Shown: positions 17,222-26,420, counted from the stretch's first letter. The stretch: DNA of 64,000 nucleotides from Mobiluncus curtisii subsp. curtisii ATCC 35241 (GCF_000146285.1 NZ_GL385912.1:482076-546075); one strand, 5' to 3'. Numbers and translations are program-made. Notes: a model not told the origin generated them from the letters alone.

Positions 17222-18385
17222 TCACTCTCCACCAAGAACGTTTATAGGATTAATCCGGGCAATGCGTTTAGCCGGCCAGAGAGAGCCGATAACCGCTACC
17301 GCTACCGAAAACACAATCGTGAGGATAATAATTATCCAGTTAATTTCTACTCGCGCCAGGAATACTTTTTGCAATATGTAATCAGCCAGTCCAATTCCCA
17401 GCAGCACTCCCAAGAAGCCTCCGAACAGCCCAAGCAGTATAGACTCTCCAATCAACTCCTCGAACACGTCCTTGCTCAAAGCACCCAAAGCCTTTTTCAG
17501 TCCAATTTCTCGAGAACGTTCCGACACAATCGAACTCAGTGTTGCGGATACCGCAATCAGCATTAGGGCGGAAATAATAATACTGACCACCCAAATCAGG
17601 TTACTGAGCGTATGGGCGATGCGCGTTTCGTTTTGCGTAGTCCGGCGCACCACCTCAGCGTCAATCCCGCTGACCTTTTTCTCAATGGTTTTCGCTAAGG
17701 TGCTGAGCTGGGACGTGTCGCCTTTCAGGGAATATTCCACCAAACTGTAGTGGTCGGCGACACCACCCATGGCAGCGTAACTATCCGGGCTCAACACCGC
17801 CAAGTCGTCCTCGGGACCACCGGTGCGCAGCAGCCCGGAAATTTCCAACTGTTTGCCGGAATGGTTAGAGTCTCCTGAGTTCTCCGCATTGTTGTTTTCC
17901 CGCAGTTGCGCCACCTTGAGTCCAATCAGGTCACCAACGTGCAGACGGAACTTGTCTGCGAGGTTCACACCTAACAGAATCTGTTCGCTGCCCTGTGGCA
18001 CTTTCCCCTCGATTGACCAGTAGGGACGAACCGAGCGAGCATCGGCGAATTTCGTCACCATGAGGGGCACAGGCTGTTGTCCATAGAGCAGGTTACCGTA
18101 GCTATACCCAGCCCGCCCCAACAGGCTCTCGCCACACTGCCGGTCTATGGCAGACACGGTTTCGGGGGTAATTACGTTGGAACCTTGCGGCAGCACCACC
18201 AGGTTTGCTCCAAAAGAGCGTAGTTCCTTGGCAATATAGTCGGGAACCGTCACCGCCACTAGCCCCAGCCCGGAGAGGGTAGAGGCGCCCATGGCGATTG
18301 CTAGGGAAGCAATTAAAACTCGTGAGAAACGGTGCGCGAACGCTTTCCAGATGATGCGCACGAACATTCGTTTGTGTGAATTCAT
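17222..18385 (-). CDS. FtsX/MacB-like ABC permease 2 of the iron locus
   Basis: A 387-residue membrane protein. One N-terminal segment (about residues 16-40) is followed by a large extracytoplasmic MacB-PCD-like domain (about residues 45-260). Three C-terminal segments bear the FtsX domain (SREIGLKKALGALSKDVF before the third helix). Six bases separate it from the preceding permease, which suggests a heterodimer. It is not the division protein FtsX, which is at 54008-54922. Confidence 0.88.
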   Translation of the reverse strand: MNSHKRMFVRIIWKAFAHRFSRVLIASLAIAMGASTLSGLGLVAVTVPDYIAKELRSFGANLVVLPQGSNVITPETVSAIDRQCGESLLGRAGYSYGNLLYGQQPVPLMVTKFADARSVRPYWSIEGKVPQGSEQILLGVNLADKFRLHVGDLIGLKVAQLRENNNAENSGDSNHSGKQLEISGLLRTGGPEDDLAVLSPDSYAAMGGVADHYSLVEYSLKGDTSQLSTLAKTIEKKVSGIDAEVVRRTTQNETRIAHTLSNLIWVVSIIISALMLIAVSATLSSIVSERSREIGLKKALGALSKDVFEELIGESILLGLFGGFLGVLLGIGLADYILQKVFLARVEINWIIIILTIVFSVAVAVIGSLWPAKRIARINPINVLGGE

Positions 18386-18391
18386 TCCCGC

Positions 18392-19693
18392 CTACTTTCT
18401 GTGCAGGACTCGTGCCGGCTGCAAAGTCACCAGCGCCCGGATGGAAGGTAAACAGCCCAGCAAAACAGTCATGCCTACGATGACCGCCATCAGGGGGAAC
18501 ACCACCGGGCGGATATTGATACTGACCCCAAATACGAGGTGACCGACCAGTTGTGCCAGCCCGATGCCGCCCAGACACCCGAAGGCGGCTCCAACCAGGC
18601 TCACGAGGAACGTTTCCGTCAAAATCATCAGCACCACGAACAGATTGCGCGCTCCTAGGGCTTTCATCAGTCCGATTTCGGCAGAACGTTCCATCACTGA
18701 AGCGGTCACCAGGTTAGCAATGCCCAGAGCGGATCCCGCCATGGCCAAGATTGCTACCAGAGTCATAATTAGCTGGGTTTTCTCCAGAATCGTGCCCTCA
18801 CTGTCGGCGATTTGGTGGACGGGAGTGGCCACGGCATTGCTCATGACTTCCTCAATTTGATAGGCGATTGAGGAAGTATAAGCGGTGCAATACCACGTCT
18901 CCCAGTCATCCAGTGACAGCGAGCTCGGATCGCGGGCAGCTCGACGTGACAGGTCATTTTCTGGCGTGGTGATAGCCCGGACCTCAACCCTATCGACCTG
19001 CCCCGGACGATTGGACAGTGTCTGGGCTATGCTCAAATCAGCGAAAAGCTGCCGGTCTTCATTGGAACCGGAGGTAAAAATGCCGCTGATAGTCAGGGTG
19101 GGACTGGGCGCGGAGCCGGATATCCCGGGTGGCGGTTGCAACGTGAGTGAATCCCCCAAGTGCCAACCGTTTTGCTTTGCCAGTTTCGTTCCAACCATGA
19201 CTTCGTCGGGAGCCTTCGGCCAGCTGCCTTTCACTTCCCACCAGTCGCGCATGTCTGCCATGCCGGTATCGACTTTTTCCCCCGTGGGAATAGCCAGCTT
19301 CTTGCGAAACCAAGTACCGACCACATCGACATCGTGACCGGAATACTCCGCCTTGGTCTCTAGGAACGGGGCAAAGTTTTCGATGTTGTACGCCCAAAAT
19401 ATGGTTTTCAGCTTTGCCAGTTCGGATTCCTGTAGCGCTCCGGACTGGGTATTTGCTGAACTATCCGTATCCTCGAAGTCATAGAGTTGGGAAACGACGG
19501 ATTTTCCTTGCGGCAGGACTTGGATATTGGCACCGTAAGAACCGAGTTCCTGCTTGATTTTGTCCCCCACGTCCAGCATGACTGCCAGCATGGAAGTCGT
19601 GAGTCCCGCTCCTAAGAATATCGTCACCGCAATCATGAGGCGCTTGCCGACCTGCCGACGTAACGCCTTGAAAATCATCCTGAAAAAGAACAT
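18392..19693 (-). CDS. FtsX/MacB-like ABC permease 1 of the iron locus
   Basis: A 433-residue relative of the next gene with the same 1+3 membrane layout. It has an N-terminal segment, a periplasm-side domain of about 240 residues, and an FtsX domain with RSAEIGLMKALGARN. The order FTR1-P19-DUF2318-permease-permease-ATPase is the one known from the Campylobacter cj1658-cj1663-type iron systems. Whether this ABC complex moves iron or powers release from P19 is not established here. Confidence 0.88.
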   Translation of the reverse strand: MFFFRMIFKALRRQVGKRLMIAVTIFLGAGLTTSMLAVMLDVGDKIKQELGSYGANIQVLPQGKSVVSQLYDFEDTDSSANTQSGALQESELAKLKTIFWAYNIENFAPFLETKAEYSGHDVDVVGTWFRKKLAIPTGEKVDTGMADMRDWWEVKGSWPKAPDEVMVGTKLAKQNGWHLGDSLTLQPPPGISGSAPSPTLTISGIFTSGSNEDRQLFADLSIAQTLSNRPGQVDRVEVRAITTPENDLSRRAARDPSSLSLDDWETWYCTAYTSSIAYQIEEVMSNAVATPVHQIADSEGTILEKTQLIMTLVAILAMAGSALGIANLVTASVMERSAEIGLMKALGARNLFVVLMILTETFLVSLVGAAFGCLGGIGLAQLVGHLVFGVSINIRPVVFPLMAVIVGMTVLLGCLPSIRALVTLQPARVLHRK

Positions 19694-19713
19694 GGAAACT
19701 TTACCTTAGAGCC

Positions 19714-20988
19714 TTAGATTATTTTGGTTTTAAAGATTTTGGCGTGCCCGTTCAGCTCGTCAGCAAAAAACCGCAATTCTTTCGGGCCCACTTCATACTT
19801 AATCGGAATGGGATTGCAGCCACCGGGGAAACCAATAGTTTGAATGTTCATCATTACTCCGCAGCGTCGGCAAATGACTTTTCCGCCGTCTTCGTAGTAA
19901 CCGGATTCGCCGCAGATTTCACATGCATCGAGACCGCAGCCATAAGCCACGGCGTTCTTTTTAATGACGATGAAACGTACCTGGGTGCCGTCTTTGGTCA
20001 CGTAAGCAAACCGGTGCAGGTGTCCATCAGACACGAGTTCACGGCTCACGGAAACGATATTGCCCTTCACAGTGGACGGCTCTATCGGGGATAGCTCAGG
20101 CACGGCTTCTGCCACACGTTTACCGACAGTCAAAGCAGAAACGAAGACGACCGTACCCCCCAATGCCAGCTCCAAAAAGTGACGGCGAGAAATTCGATCC
20201 GCTTTTGCTAAACGTGCTTCCGGTCCGGAAACATTGACGGGTTTGGAGCTGAACCAAATGGCGATGATGCCGGGAATGGCGGTGAGTACCACCAGAGTCA
20301 GCAGCATGACGGTGTTGGCATTTTGAATCCACAACACGAGTTCAAAAATGGTCCGCGAGCGGGGCAGGAAACCACGAGCGGCGAGCTGCTGATAGAGCAG
20401 GATAGAGCGCGGACCGATGACTACCAAAAACACCGCGGTAGTAATTGCCAAACGCACCATCGCGGGAACCAGCTTGGTCGCATGTACATACGCCCATCCA
20501 GCGATGACCACCAGCAAAGAACCAAACACAAAGCCGGCAAATCGTGCCAGCGATTCAGTTTCTAATGGGGAGGACCCCATCAGCACGATTTCATCGGTAG
20601 AAAATGCGTATTCAAAGCCGAAATTGATGATGATACTCACCGCAGTCAACAGCGAGACTACCAGCAGCGCCCGATGCTTAGCGCTTTGTTTAATGTCATA
20701 GAGGTCGGCCGCACCAAACCACCAAGACATCCCCAGGAAGCCCAGAGAGCAAATCAGCATTACTGGAACCAGATAGAAGTTCATGGTGGGAACATCTATC
20801 AGGTTCGTATTCAGTCGAAACCATGCCAAAATCGCCGCCGCTAGGGCTGCCACTACCAGCACGACGGTGGTAATCCGAGCAACAACTCGGCGTTCCATCG
20901 GCGTGTGCGGTCGTGTTGCCAGCAGGATTGCCAGCGGCACGAAGAGTGGCAGCCCGTAGCGGAGGGCGACAACAAATAACTTGAGCAA
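19714..20988 (-). CDS. DUF2318 Fe-S-containing membrane protein
   Basis: A 424-residue protein with about seven to eight membrane segments in the first 260 residues, then an outward DUF2318 domain. The domain carries YGCGLDACEICG and VICRRCGVMMN, two CxxC pairs plus further Cys (CGL, GGCNP), consistent with a cluster or metal site. It probably passes electrons for ferric reduction during uptake. A twin-basic RISRRHFLELALGG lies before the last hydrophobic stretch, resembling a Tat motif. TTG start at 20988 is the only reasonable one after the P19 stop. Confidence 0.87.
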   Translation of the reverse strand: MLKLFVVALRYGLPLFVPLAILLATRPHTPMERRVVARITTVVLVVAALAAAILAWFRLNTNLIDVPTMNFYLVPVMLICSLGFLGMSWWFGAADLYDIKQSAKHRALLVVSLLTAVSIIINFGFEYAFSTDEIVLMGSSPLETESLARFAGFVFGSLLVVIAGWAYVHATKLVPAMVRLAITTAVFLVVIGPRSILLYQQLAARGFLPRSRTIFELVLWIQNANTVMLLTLVVLTAIPGIIAIWFSSKPVNVSGPEARLAKADRISRRHFLELALGGTVVFVSALTVGKRVAEAVPELSPIEPSTVKGNIVSVSRELVSDGHLHRFAYVTKDGTQVRFIVIKKNAVAYGCGLDACEICGESGYYEDGGKVICRRCGVMMNIQTIGFPGGCNPIPIKYEVGPKELRFFADELNGHAKIFKTKII

Positions 20989-20998
20989 TGAAATCTAC

Positions 20999-21649
20999 TT
21001 AGAGAATCTGCCCGTCCCACTGCCAGTTCTTGAACTCGAACTTCAGCGGTTCTTTCCAGAAGCGTCCCTTCACTGCAGAGGAGTCTTTACCGGTGTGCAG
21101 CATGAACTTGTCTGCCGGAGAGGGGATGGTGATGGTCACATCGTACAGACCGGGCTTGAGCTTGATGTTGTTACCGTAGTGGGGACCATCGACCGCAATC
21201 ATCGGCATCATGGTGCCCAGGTCAGTTTCCTCACCGGTCTTTTGATCTTTAACCACGACCTTGAGGTCATCCAGGTAAGGCATGAAAGTATCTGCCGGGT
21301 AGCCGAATTCTTCGGCCTTTTCATTGGTCGAGACGTCAATTTCAAAGTGCATATCGGACTCGGAAGCCGGAGGCATCTTCATTGAGCCATGTTCCATATC
21401 GACAGCCTGGAAATAAACGACGTTTACATTCAGTGGCCCGTTGCTTTGCTCGCCAGAATCGCCGACCGGAATCTCCTTGATACCCACAACATTGGGATCG
21501 CTGGGGGTTTCCGGTTGTTCCTGCTCAGACGAGGCCGCCGGTTTGGAATCCTGAGGCTTAGCCTGGTTGTTTGCAGAGTTTCCGCCACAACCGCTGAGGC
21601 TCGCTCCCAACGCCAGGACGGCTGCCAGAGCCAGTAGCTTCTTCTTCAT
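20999..21649 (-). CDS. P19-type periplasmic iron transport lipoprotein
   Basis: A 216-residue lipoprotein (LSGC lipobox) of the Tp34/P19 family, which binds Cu and Fe(III) at the cell surface and feeds FTR1. The Met/His ligand region MEHGSMKM followed by MHFEIDV is visible, as is LHTGKDSS. A Ser/Glu/Pro-rich linker follows the lipid anchor. ATG overlaps the FTR1 stop by one base (TAATG). Confidence 0.92.
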   Translation of the reverse strand: MKKKLLALAAVLALGASLSGCGGNSANNQAKPQDSKPAASSEQEQPETPSDPNVVGIKEIPVGDSGEQSNGPLNVNVVYFQAVDMEHGSMKMPPASESDMHFEIDVSTNEKAEEFGYPADTFMPYLDDLKVVVKDQKTGEETDLGTMMPMIAVDGPHYGNNIKLKPGLYDVTITIPSPADKFMLHTGKDSSAVKGRFWKEPLKFEFKNWQWDGQIL

Positions 21650-23358
21650 TATTTTTCCTTTCCGCTGTGCGCTTCGACAGCGTCTTGTGTGTGTTCCCTC
21701 GAAGAGTGTTCTTCGGGAGCTTTATCATTATTATCCGCGACCGAGGTGTCGGATTGAGTCTGGTCTGCACCCGTCGTGGATTTGTCAGCCTTTGCCTGGT
21801 GGCGTTGCAGCAGCGCCAAACCGACCAAAACTGCGGCGACGATAATCTGAGCGACGAGGGTTTCCGCGGTAGGGTAGATTCCCAAGAACACCACGGTAGG
21901 AACGGAAGGCACCACGTGTGCCCCGACCAAAGCAGCTTCTTGCAGCTCTTTAATCGCCCCACCCACGATAGCTATAGCCAGCAACGCTAGCAATATCGAC
22001 GTCCACTTAAAGAAAGGCTTGAGTGGCAAACGTACCCCGAACTGCCATACCAGCACAAATAGAATTGCCAGGATGACTACCGCGGTCAAGCCACCCGCAA
22101 CGATATACCAATAATCGCTGTGGGTCTTCGCCCCGGCGACAATCGGGTAAAAGAACAGGATTGTTTCGGCGCCCTCCCTGGCTACGGTGAGGAAAGACAC
22201 AAACGCCAGGGCAAAAACGCCTCCCGAGGCAGTCTTTTCACCCGCAGTCGCTTTAATGTATTCTTCCCAACGCTTGCCACTTGACTTGCTGAGAATCCAG
22301 TTGGACACGTAAATCAGCATGAGGGCTGCCGCCAGACCGGTGACGCCTTCGAGCAGTTCCTGCCCCATTCCGCTCTGTACGCTGGCGCTGAGTTGACCAA
22401 ACAGGATAGCCAAACCGATAGAAAGGACCACGGCGATAATCACACCCACCAGGATTCCACGTAGCTGGTCACGCCGTCCCGCTTTCAACGCGTAAGTCAC
22501 CAACGCTGCCACCACCAGCAGCGCCTCCGCGCCCTCACGCAACAGAATCAGGAAAGCAGCAAAGAAACCGGAAATCCCCAGCGGTCCGGTGTCCTGCGTT
22601 TTTTCATCCAGGAACTGTGCATCCTCAACGAGCTTCGAAATCAAATCCTTCCCGAGTTTCTCCTGTTGATCTTGGCTGCGACCGTCTTTGTAGCCCTGTC
22701 GCAAGTCGCTGAACATGCCTTCAATCTCGGTTACCCGGCTGAATCCTTTATGCACAATGGTGTTGTTTTCAAACCCGTCGGCTTCGTAATGCCCCAGATA
22801 AGCTTCGGTAGCCAGGGTGAAGGCTCGATTAGCCTGCCCCTTGACATAGGCGCTTTGCGCATCGGTGATAGTTTGCGCAATTGTGTCCGCTACCCTGCTC
22901 CATTGATCAGACACCTTCGGAGCTTTGATTAGCTTAGTTACCGTATCTTTCAGGGAGACGACGACTTTGTCGCTGGCTTCTCGGAGTTGCTCCGGGCTCG
23001 CGCCGTCACGGCTGAGATTCCGCAAGTTTAATAGTTCGGCGACGAACTGGTCGTCGACATCACGCCCCAATGCGTGTTTAACCTGGTCTTCCAGACCGCT
23101 GGTCTGGTAGTTCTCATAGTAGGCTTGGCGAATCAGAGTCTGGACCGCGCTCGGGTCTCCCGCTTCTGGAACCGCGTTCAGCTTTTCCTGCATTACTTCC
23201 ACCACGTCAGCCCATTGGCCTAGATCGGAGTTTTGGGATGCGGCTGCGCTGGGCCAAATCAGACCCCCGAACGCCAGTGCCACCACCAGAGCAAAAAAGC
23301 CTAAAATAAACCGTAGTCCTCGTGCCCAAGGGGAGGGCAGATTTCTGGTTGTGTTCAC
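21649..23358 (-). CDS. FTR1 family iron permease
   Basis: A 569-residue protein. A signal-like N-terminus and a helical extracytoplasmic domain of about 240 residues precede a seven-helix permease with two REGAE motifs (REGAEALLV and REGAETILF), the Fe(III) coordination signature. A hydrophilic His/Glu-rich tail ends the protein. GTG start at 23358. A perfect palindromic iron box lies 58 bases upstream, so this gene probably heads the FTR1-to-ApbE unit. Confidence 0.94.
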   Translation of the reverse strand: MNTTRNLPSPWARGLRFILGFFALVVALAFGGLIWPSAAASQNSDLGQWADVVEVMQEKLNAVPEAGDPSAVQTLIRQAYYENYQTSGLEDQVKHALGRDVDDQFVAELLNLRNLSRDGASPEQLREASDKVVVSLKDTVTKLIKAPKVSDQWSRVADTIAQTITDAQSAYVKGQANRAFTLATEAYLGHYEADGFENNTIVHKGFSRVTEIEGMFSDLRQGYKDGRSQDQQEKLGKDLISKLVEDAQFLDEKTQDTGPLGISGFFAAFLILLREGAEALLVVAALVTYALKAGRRDQLRGILVGVIIAVVLSIGLAILFGQLSASVQSGMGQELLEGVTGLAAALMLIYVSNWILSKSSGKRWEEYIKATAGEKTASGGVFALAFVSFLTVAREGAETILFFYPIVAGAKTHSDYWYIVAGGLTAVVILAILFVLVWQFGVRLPLKPFFKWTSILLALLAIAIVGGAIKELQEAALVGAHVVPSVPTVVFLGIYPTAETLVAQIIVAAVLVGLALLQRHQAKADKSTTGADQTQSDTSVADNNDKAPEEHSSREHTQDAVEAHSGKEK

Positions 23359-23415
23359 GATTCCATCAACTTCTTTCCAATTTGAAACATGTCAAGGCTA
23401 CAAAAAAATAATTAA

Positions 23416-23434
23416 TAAGGCAAGCCTTGCCTTA
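23416..23434 (-). promoter_or_regulatory. DtxR/IdeR-type iron box upstream of FTR1
   Basis: A 19-base perfect palindrome, TAAGGCAAG-C-CTTGCCTTA. It agrees with the IdeR/DtxR consensus TWAGGTTAGSCTWACCTWA at about 16 of 19 positions. A TATATA element abuts it, so repressor binding with Fe(II) would block transcription of FTR1 and the genes below. Confidence 0.8.
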
Positions 23435-23492
23435 TTTATATAGCAACCTTGGACGGTGTAAAACAGATTTCCCCGCAGTCGCTCCTCGCGGT

Positions 23493-24197
23493 CTAACGCG
23501 ACTCTTCCAAGCAGCCCTTAAGCATAGTAAATCTACGGTTGCAGTATTCATAAGCGGCGGTGTCGTGCGTGACCATGACAACCGCGCGCCCCTCCTGGGT
23601 CAGTTCCCGGAAGAGTCGCAACACCGCCGCGGTGGAAGCCTCATCCAAATCCCCGGTAGGTTCGTCTGCCAATAGAACCTCCGGTTGGGTCATAAGCGCG
23701 CGGGCGATAGCGACTCGACGCATCTCTCCCCCGGACAGTTCCGCGGGCCAAGCATGAGATAGGTCTGCAATGTCGAGCTTTTCCAGTAAATCTAACGCAC
23801 GATTGACGGGCAACGACTCCACCGCTACGGGAGACTTTTTCCGCGTGGAACGCCCTTGTGCCGGCAAAGTCGCGGGCAGCACCACGTTATCCAACACGTT
23901 GAGGGAACTTACCAGGGTCTGCTGTTGCGTAACCATCCCCAAACGAAACCGGCGCAGTTGGGACAGCTCCCGATCCGAGAGACGGGACAAGTCCTGCCCT
24001 GCCACCTGAACCGTTCCGGAACTGGGACGCAGCAAACCCATCATCAGGTTCAGCAGGGTCGTTTTCCCGTTACCCGATTTGCCTGAAATGACTACGAACT
24101 GATTGGCGTCTATCTCCAAGCTGACCTGGTCTACCGCGTTAAAATCGCGTCCTCGCCGCGAAAACTTCTTCGTAACCGCACACAGTTCCAGCAGCAT
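23493..24197 (-). CDS. ABC transporter ATPase, partner of the 24198 permease
   Basis: A 234-residue MacB/LolD-class ATPase. It has Walker A GKSGNGKTT, signature LSGGEMRRVAIARAL and Walker [15 protein letters not shown]. It starts directly after the permease stop and belongs to the DUF4418-permease-ATPase unit preceding FTR1. It is distinct in sequence from the ATPase at 16474-17214, so the locus has two separate ABC complexes. Confidence 0.9.
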   Translation of the reverse strand: MLLELCAVTKKFSRRGRDFNAVDQVSLEIDANQFVVISGKSGNGKTTLLNLMMGLLRPSSGTVQVAGQDLSRLSDRELSQLRRFRLGMVTQQQTLVSSLNVLDNVVLPATLPAQGRSTRKKSPVAVESLPVNRALDLLEKLDIADLSHAWPAELSGGEMRRVAIARALMTQPEVLLADEPTGDLDEASTAAVLRLFRELTQEGRAVVMVTHDTAAYEYCNRRFTMLKGCLEESR

Positions 24198-25418
24198 CTA
24201 TTGACCCTCCCGCACAGCCTTGTAGGTTTCTTTTTGCAAGATGCGAATCGCTGAAACCGCGCTAGCCAGAGCCGCCCCCAGACACACCGTCACCAGGATG
24301 AGGACAGCCAGAGAACACTGACTCCACAGGTCACTTTGCAGATAGGGCTGTTTCAAAGCCTTTTGGATAGCGTTACCGAAGGGGTGCATCAGCGCCGCGC
24401 TGAAGCCCAACCCCAGTATGCTGCCGCCCACGCTAATCAACAGATTTTCCTTGAGCAGCATTGTGGTGAGCATCCGCTTCGTCGCACCCATAATTCGCAG
24501 CGAACCCAGTTCTTTGCTCCGCGACATGACGCTGACCCAGTTGACAGTCACCAGCACTGCTAGGGAAACTGCCCAAAAGATAATCAGAAAAATCTGCAGC
24601 GCACCCACAATGTGTCCCACTCCTTCTTTGAGCCGGGAACTAATCCCGTTAGCGGACACAAAGCCCAGTCCCTCCAACTGCGGAGATTTGGAGATATACT
24701 GCGCCACTTCTTCCGGAGCGTAACCAGGCTTGACCTTTACCATCACGGCAGAAACCCGATGTCCAATCTCATCTGTGGGCAAGACCGGATGTCCCACCTT
24801 TTCGGCTTGGCGCGCCAAAATCTTTGTGGTCGCTAGATTGGCAAACACGGAAGAATCCAGGTTCGTGCCGGTCGGAGCCAGCCGCGCGCTCACGGGGAAT
24901 TCATAGTTAAACAGGCGAATCTTGCCTTGGGCGTTGATTTGGACTTTGGACCCTGCGACCAGTTCCCCGTCCTGCAAACCACGAGAATAAGTGGCTTGAA
25001 TCCAGGGCTTAATCACGAAGTCGGTGTCCGGATCGATGCCGATAATTTGCAGCCTCACTTCGCAGCAGCTTGCCATCAGAGAAGCAATATAGGTCTGCGT
25101 GGTGACCCGCTCCACTCCGGCAACGTTAGCAACCAAATCAGCCACATCATCTTGCAGCAGGAATCCGCTCGGCTTGCCCCCGCAAAGGTAAATATCCTTT
25201 GCGGATTGCTCAAACTGAGAGGGCACGACCATTATGTCCGCCCCCAGGCGTTCTTTGACCGATGACAACCCCTGACTGAGGTTCAGCGAGACCATCCCCG
25301 CCGCAAACGTTATCCCGCTGAGCAGGACCGCTACCAAGAACAGTCCTAAGCTGCGATAACGGTAATATTTAAGATTGCGAAAAGGGAGTTTGCCCCAGGT
25401 GATTTGGCTGCTTTGCAT
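24198..25418 (-). CDS. FtsX-like ABC permease of the DUF4418 unit
   Basis: A 406-residue permease with an N-terminal segment (about residues 22-45), a 200-residue extracytoplasmic domain and three C-terminal helices with SRSKELGSLRIMGATKRML. The outer domain has two nearby cysteine sites (YLCGG and ASCCEV) that could bind metal. Six bases separate it from the DUF4418 gene. Confidence 0.88.
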   Translation of the reverse strand: MQSSQITWGKLPFRNLKYYRYRSLGLFLVAVLLSGITFAAGMVSLNLSQGLSSVKERLGADIMVVPSQFEQSAKDIYLCGGKPSGFLLQDDVADLVANVAGVERVTTQTYIASLMASCCEVRLQIIGIDPDTDFVIKPWIQATYSRGLQDGELVAGSKVQINAQGKIRLFNYEFPVSARLAPTGTNLDSSVFANLATTKILARQAEKVGHPVLPTDEIGHRVSAVMVKVKPGYAPEEVAQYISKSPQLEGLGFVSANGISSRLKEGVGHIVGALQIFLIIFWAVSLAVLVTVNWVSVMSRSKELGSLRIMGATKRMLTTMLLKENLLISVGGSILGLGFSAALMHPFGNAIQKALKQPYLQSDLWSQCSLAVLILVTVCLGAALASAVSAIRILQKETYKAVREGQ

Positions 25419-25424
25419 GACGGA

Positions 25425-25961
25425 TTAGGCCGCCGCTTTCTGAGCTACCGGGCGCTTCTTTTGATCCAGGAATATCGCCCCAGCAACTGCCAGGATGCCC
25501 ACACAGCTCAACGCCAGCAGCGTCGGCTTGGCGTAAAGGCTGCAAGACATCTCCTCGTTTTTGCACACTCCAATCAGCACGGTGACGATCAAGATCTCCA
25601 GCACGTAGATGAGCGCCGCACTAATGTTCAGACCGGTACGAATCTGAGCGTTCACGAAAAACGCAATCAAACCGATGACCAACAGGAGGATTCCAATCCC
25701 TAAGCTGGCTTGAGCAGTCCAATAGCACGCCATGTGGTCATGAGCTTCACCCATAGCCTTACCAGCCTGACCCATGTGATCCATGTGTTCCATGTGATCC
25801 ATATTTTCCATACCACCGGAGTCTTTCATCCCGGACATATGTTCCATGCCGGAATGATGCTTGGCAGCGAACTCGCAAACCGGTGCAAAAGTCCGGGGCG
25901 CGATGGCAATGAGCAGTCCCAACACAATGGTGGGCAGTGAACCAATGATTTTATCTTTCAT
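25425..25961 (-). CDS. DUF4418 membrane protein with Met/His-rich loop
   Basis: A 178-residue protein with about four membrane segments. Between the first (residues 9-24) and second lies a loop (about residues 35-77) with repeated HM, DHM and GM units, a likely Cu(I)/Fe binding stretch facing outward. I assign DUF4418 from the TIVLGLLIAIAPRTFAPVCE start and the helix pattern. First gene of the leftward unit, 60 bases below an iron box. Function unknown; metal sensing or delivery is inferred. Confidence 0.72.
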   Translation of the reverse strand: MKDKIIGSLPTIVLGLLIAIAPRTFAPVCEFAAKHHSGMEHMSGMKDSGGMENMDHMEHMDHMGQAGKAMGEAHDHMACYWTAQASLGIGILLLVIGLIAFFVNAQIRTGLNISAALIYVLEILIVTVLIGVCKNEEMSCSLYAKPTLLALSCVGILAVAGAIFLDQKKRPVAQKAAA

Positions 25962-26022
25962 GGGATTTTCTCCTTAACGATTTAATGACGCTGCCAATCA
26001 TGACATAGCACAAAACAATTAG

Positions 26023-26041
26023 CAAGGCTCGCCTTACCTAA
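26023..26041 (-). promoter_or_regulatory. DtxR/IdeR-type iron box upstream of the DUF4418 unit
   Basis: CAAGGCTCG-C-CTTACCTAA on the plus strand, about 16 of 19 matches to the consensus. It lies 62 bases upstream of the DUF4418 start. The right half site is perfect. Confidence 0.75.
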
Positions 26042-26087
26042 TTACCGGGAAAACCGCCTTGACCAGCCAGAAAATAGCGTCCAAATA

Positions 26088-26420
26088 TTAGCGGGAGGGT
26101 GTCTCCCGCACCGCCTCGTGGTGCCGGATGACCTCATCAACGATAAACCGCAGGAACTTCTTGGCAAACTCTGGATCCAGTCCCGACGACACCGCCAAAG
26201 CCTGGAGCCGCGCCACCTGCTGTGCCTCGCGCTCAGGGTCAGCCGGCGGCAAATCCAGCCGTGCTTTTAGCTGTCCGACTTTTTGGGTGCAACGGAACCT
26301 CTCCGCCAGCAAATGCACCAGCGCCGCGTCGATGTTGTCGATGGTGGCTCGGTATTCCTTGAGTTCAGCAGGGGTTTGCGGCGGATTTGCGGCGATAGCT
26401 TCGGCTTGCGTAGTGTTCAT
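26088..26420 (-). CDS. Chorismate mutase (AroQ type)
   Basis: A 110-residue all-helical enzyme converting chorismate to prephenate. The motif EYRATIDNIDAALVHLLAERF gives the helix-1 Arg and Asp. KVGQLKARLDLPPADPEREAQ supplies the Lys and Arg that hold the substrate carboxylates. The start at 26420 has AAGGGGC upstream, and the longer frame to 26471 has none. The N-terminal 15 residues are Thr/Ala/Pro rich. It probably shares a promoter region with nothing else. Confidence 0.88.
   Translation of the reverse strand: MNTTQAEAIAANPPQTPAELKEYRATIDNIDAALVHLLAERFRCTQKVGQLKARLDLPPADPEREAQQVARLQALAVSSGLDPEFAKKFLRFIVDEVIRHHEAVRETPSR

Noticed and set aside
17222-19693. Cell-division FtsX homologues
   Set aside because: The two permeases have large MacB-type outer domains and lie in an iron cluster; the true ftsX is next to ftsE at 54.0-54.9 kb.
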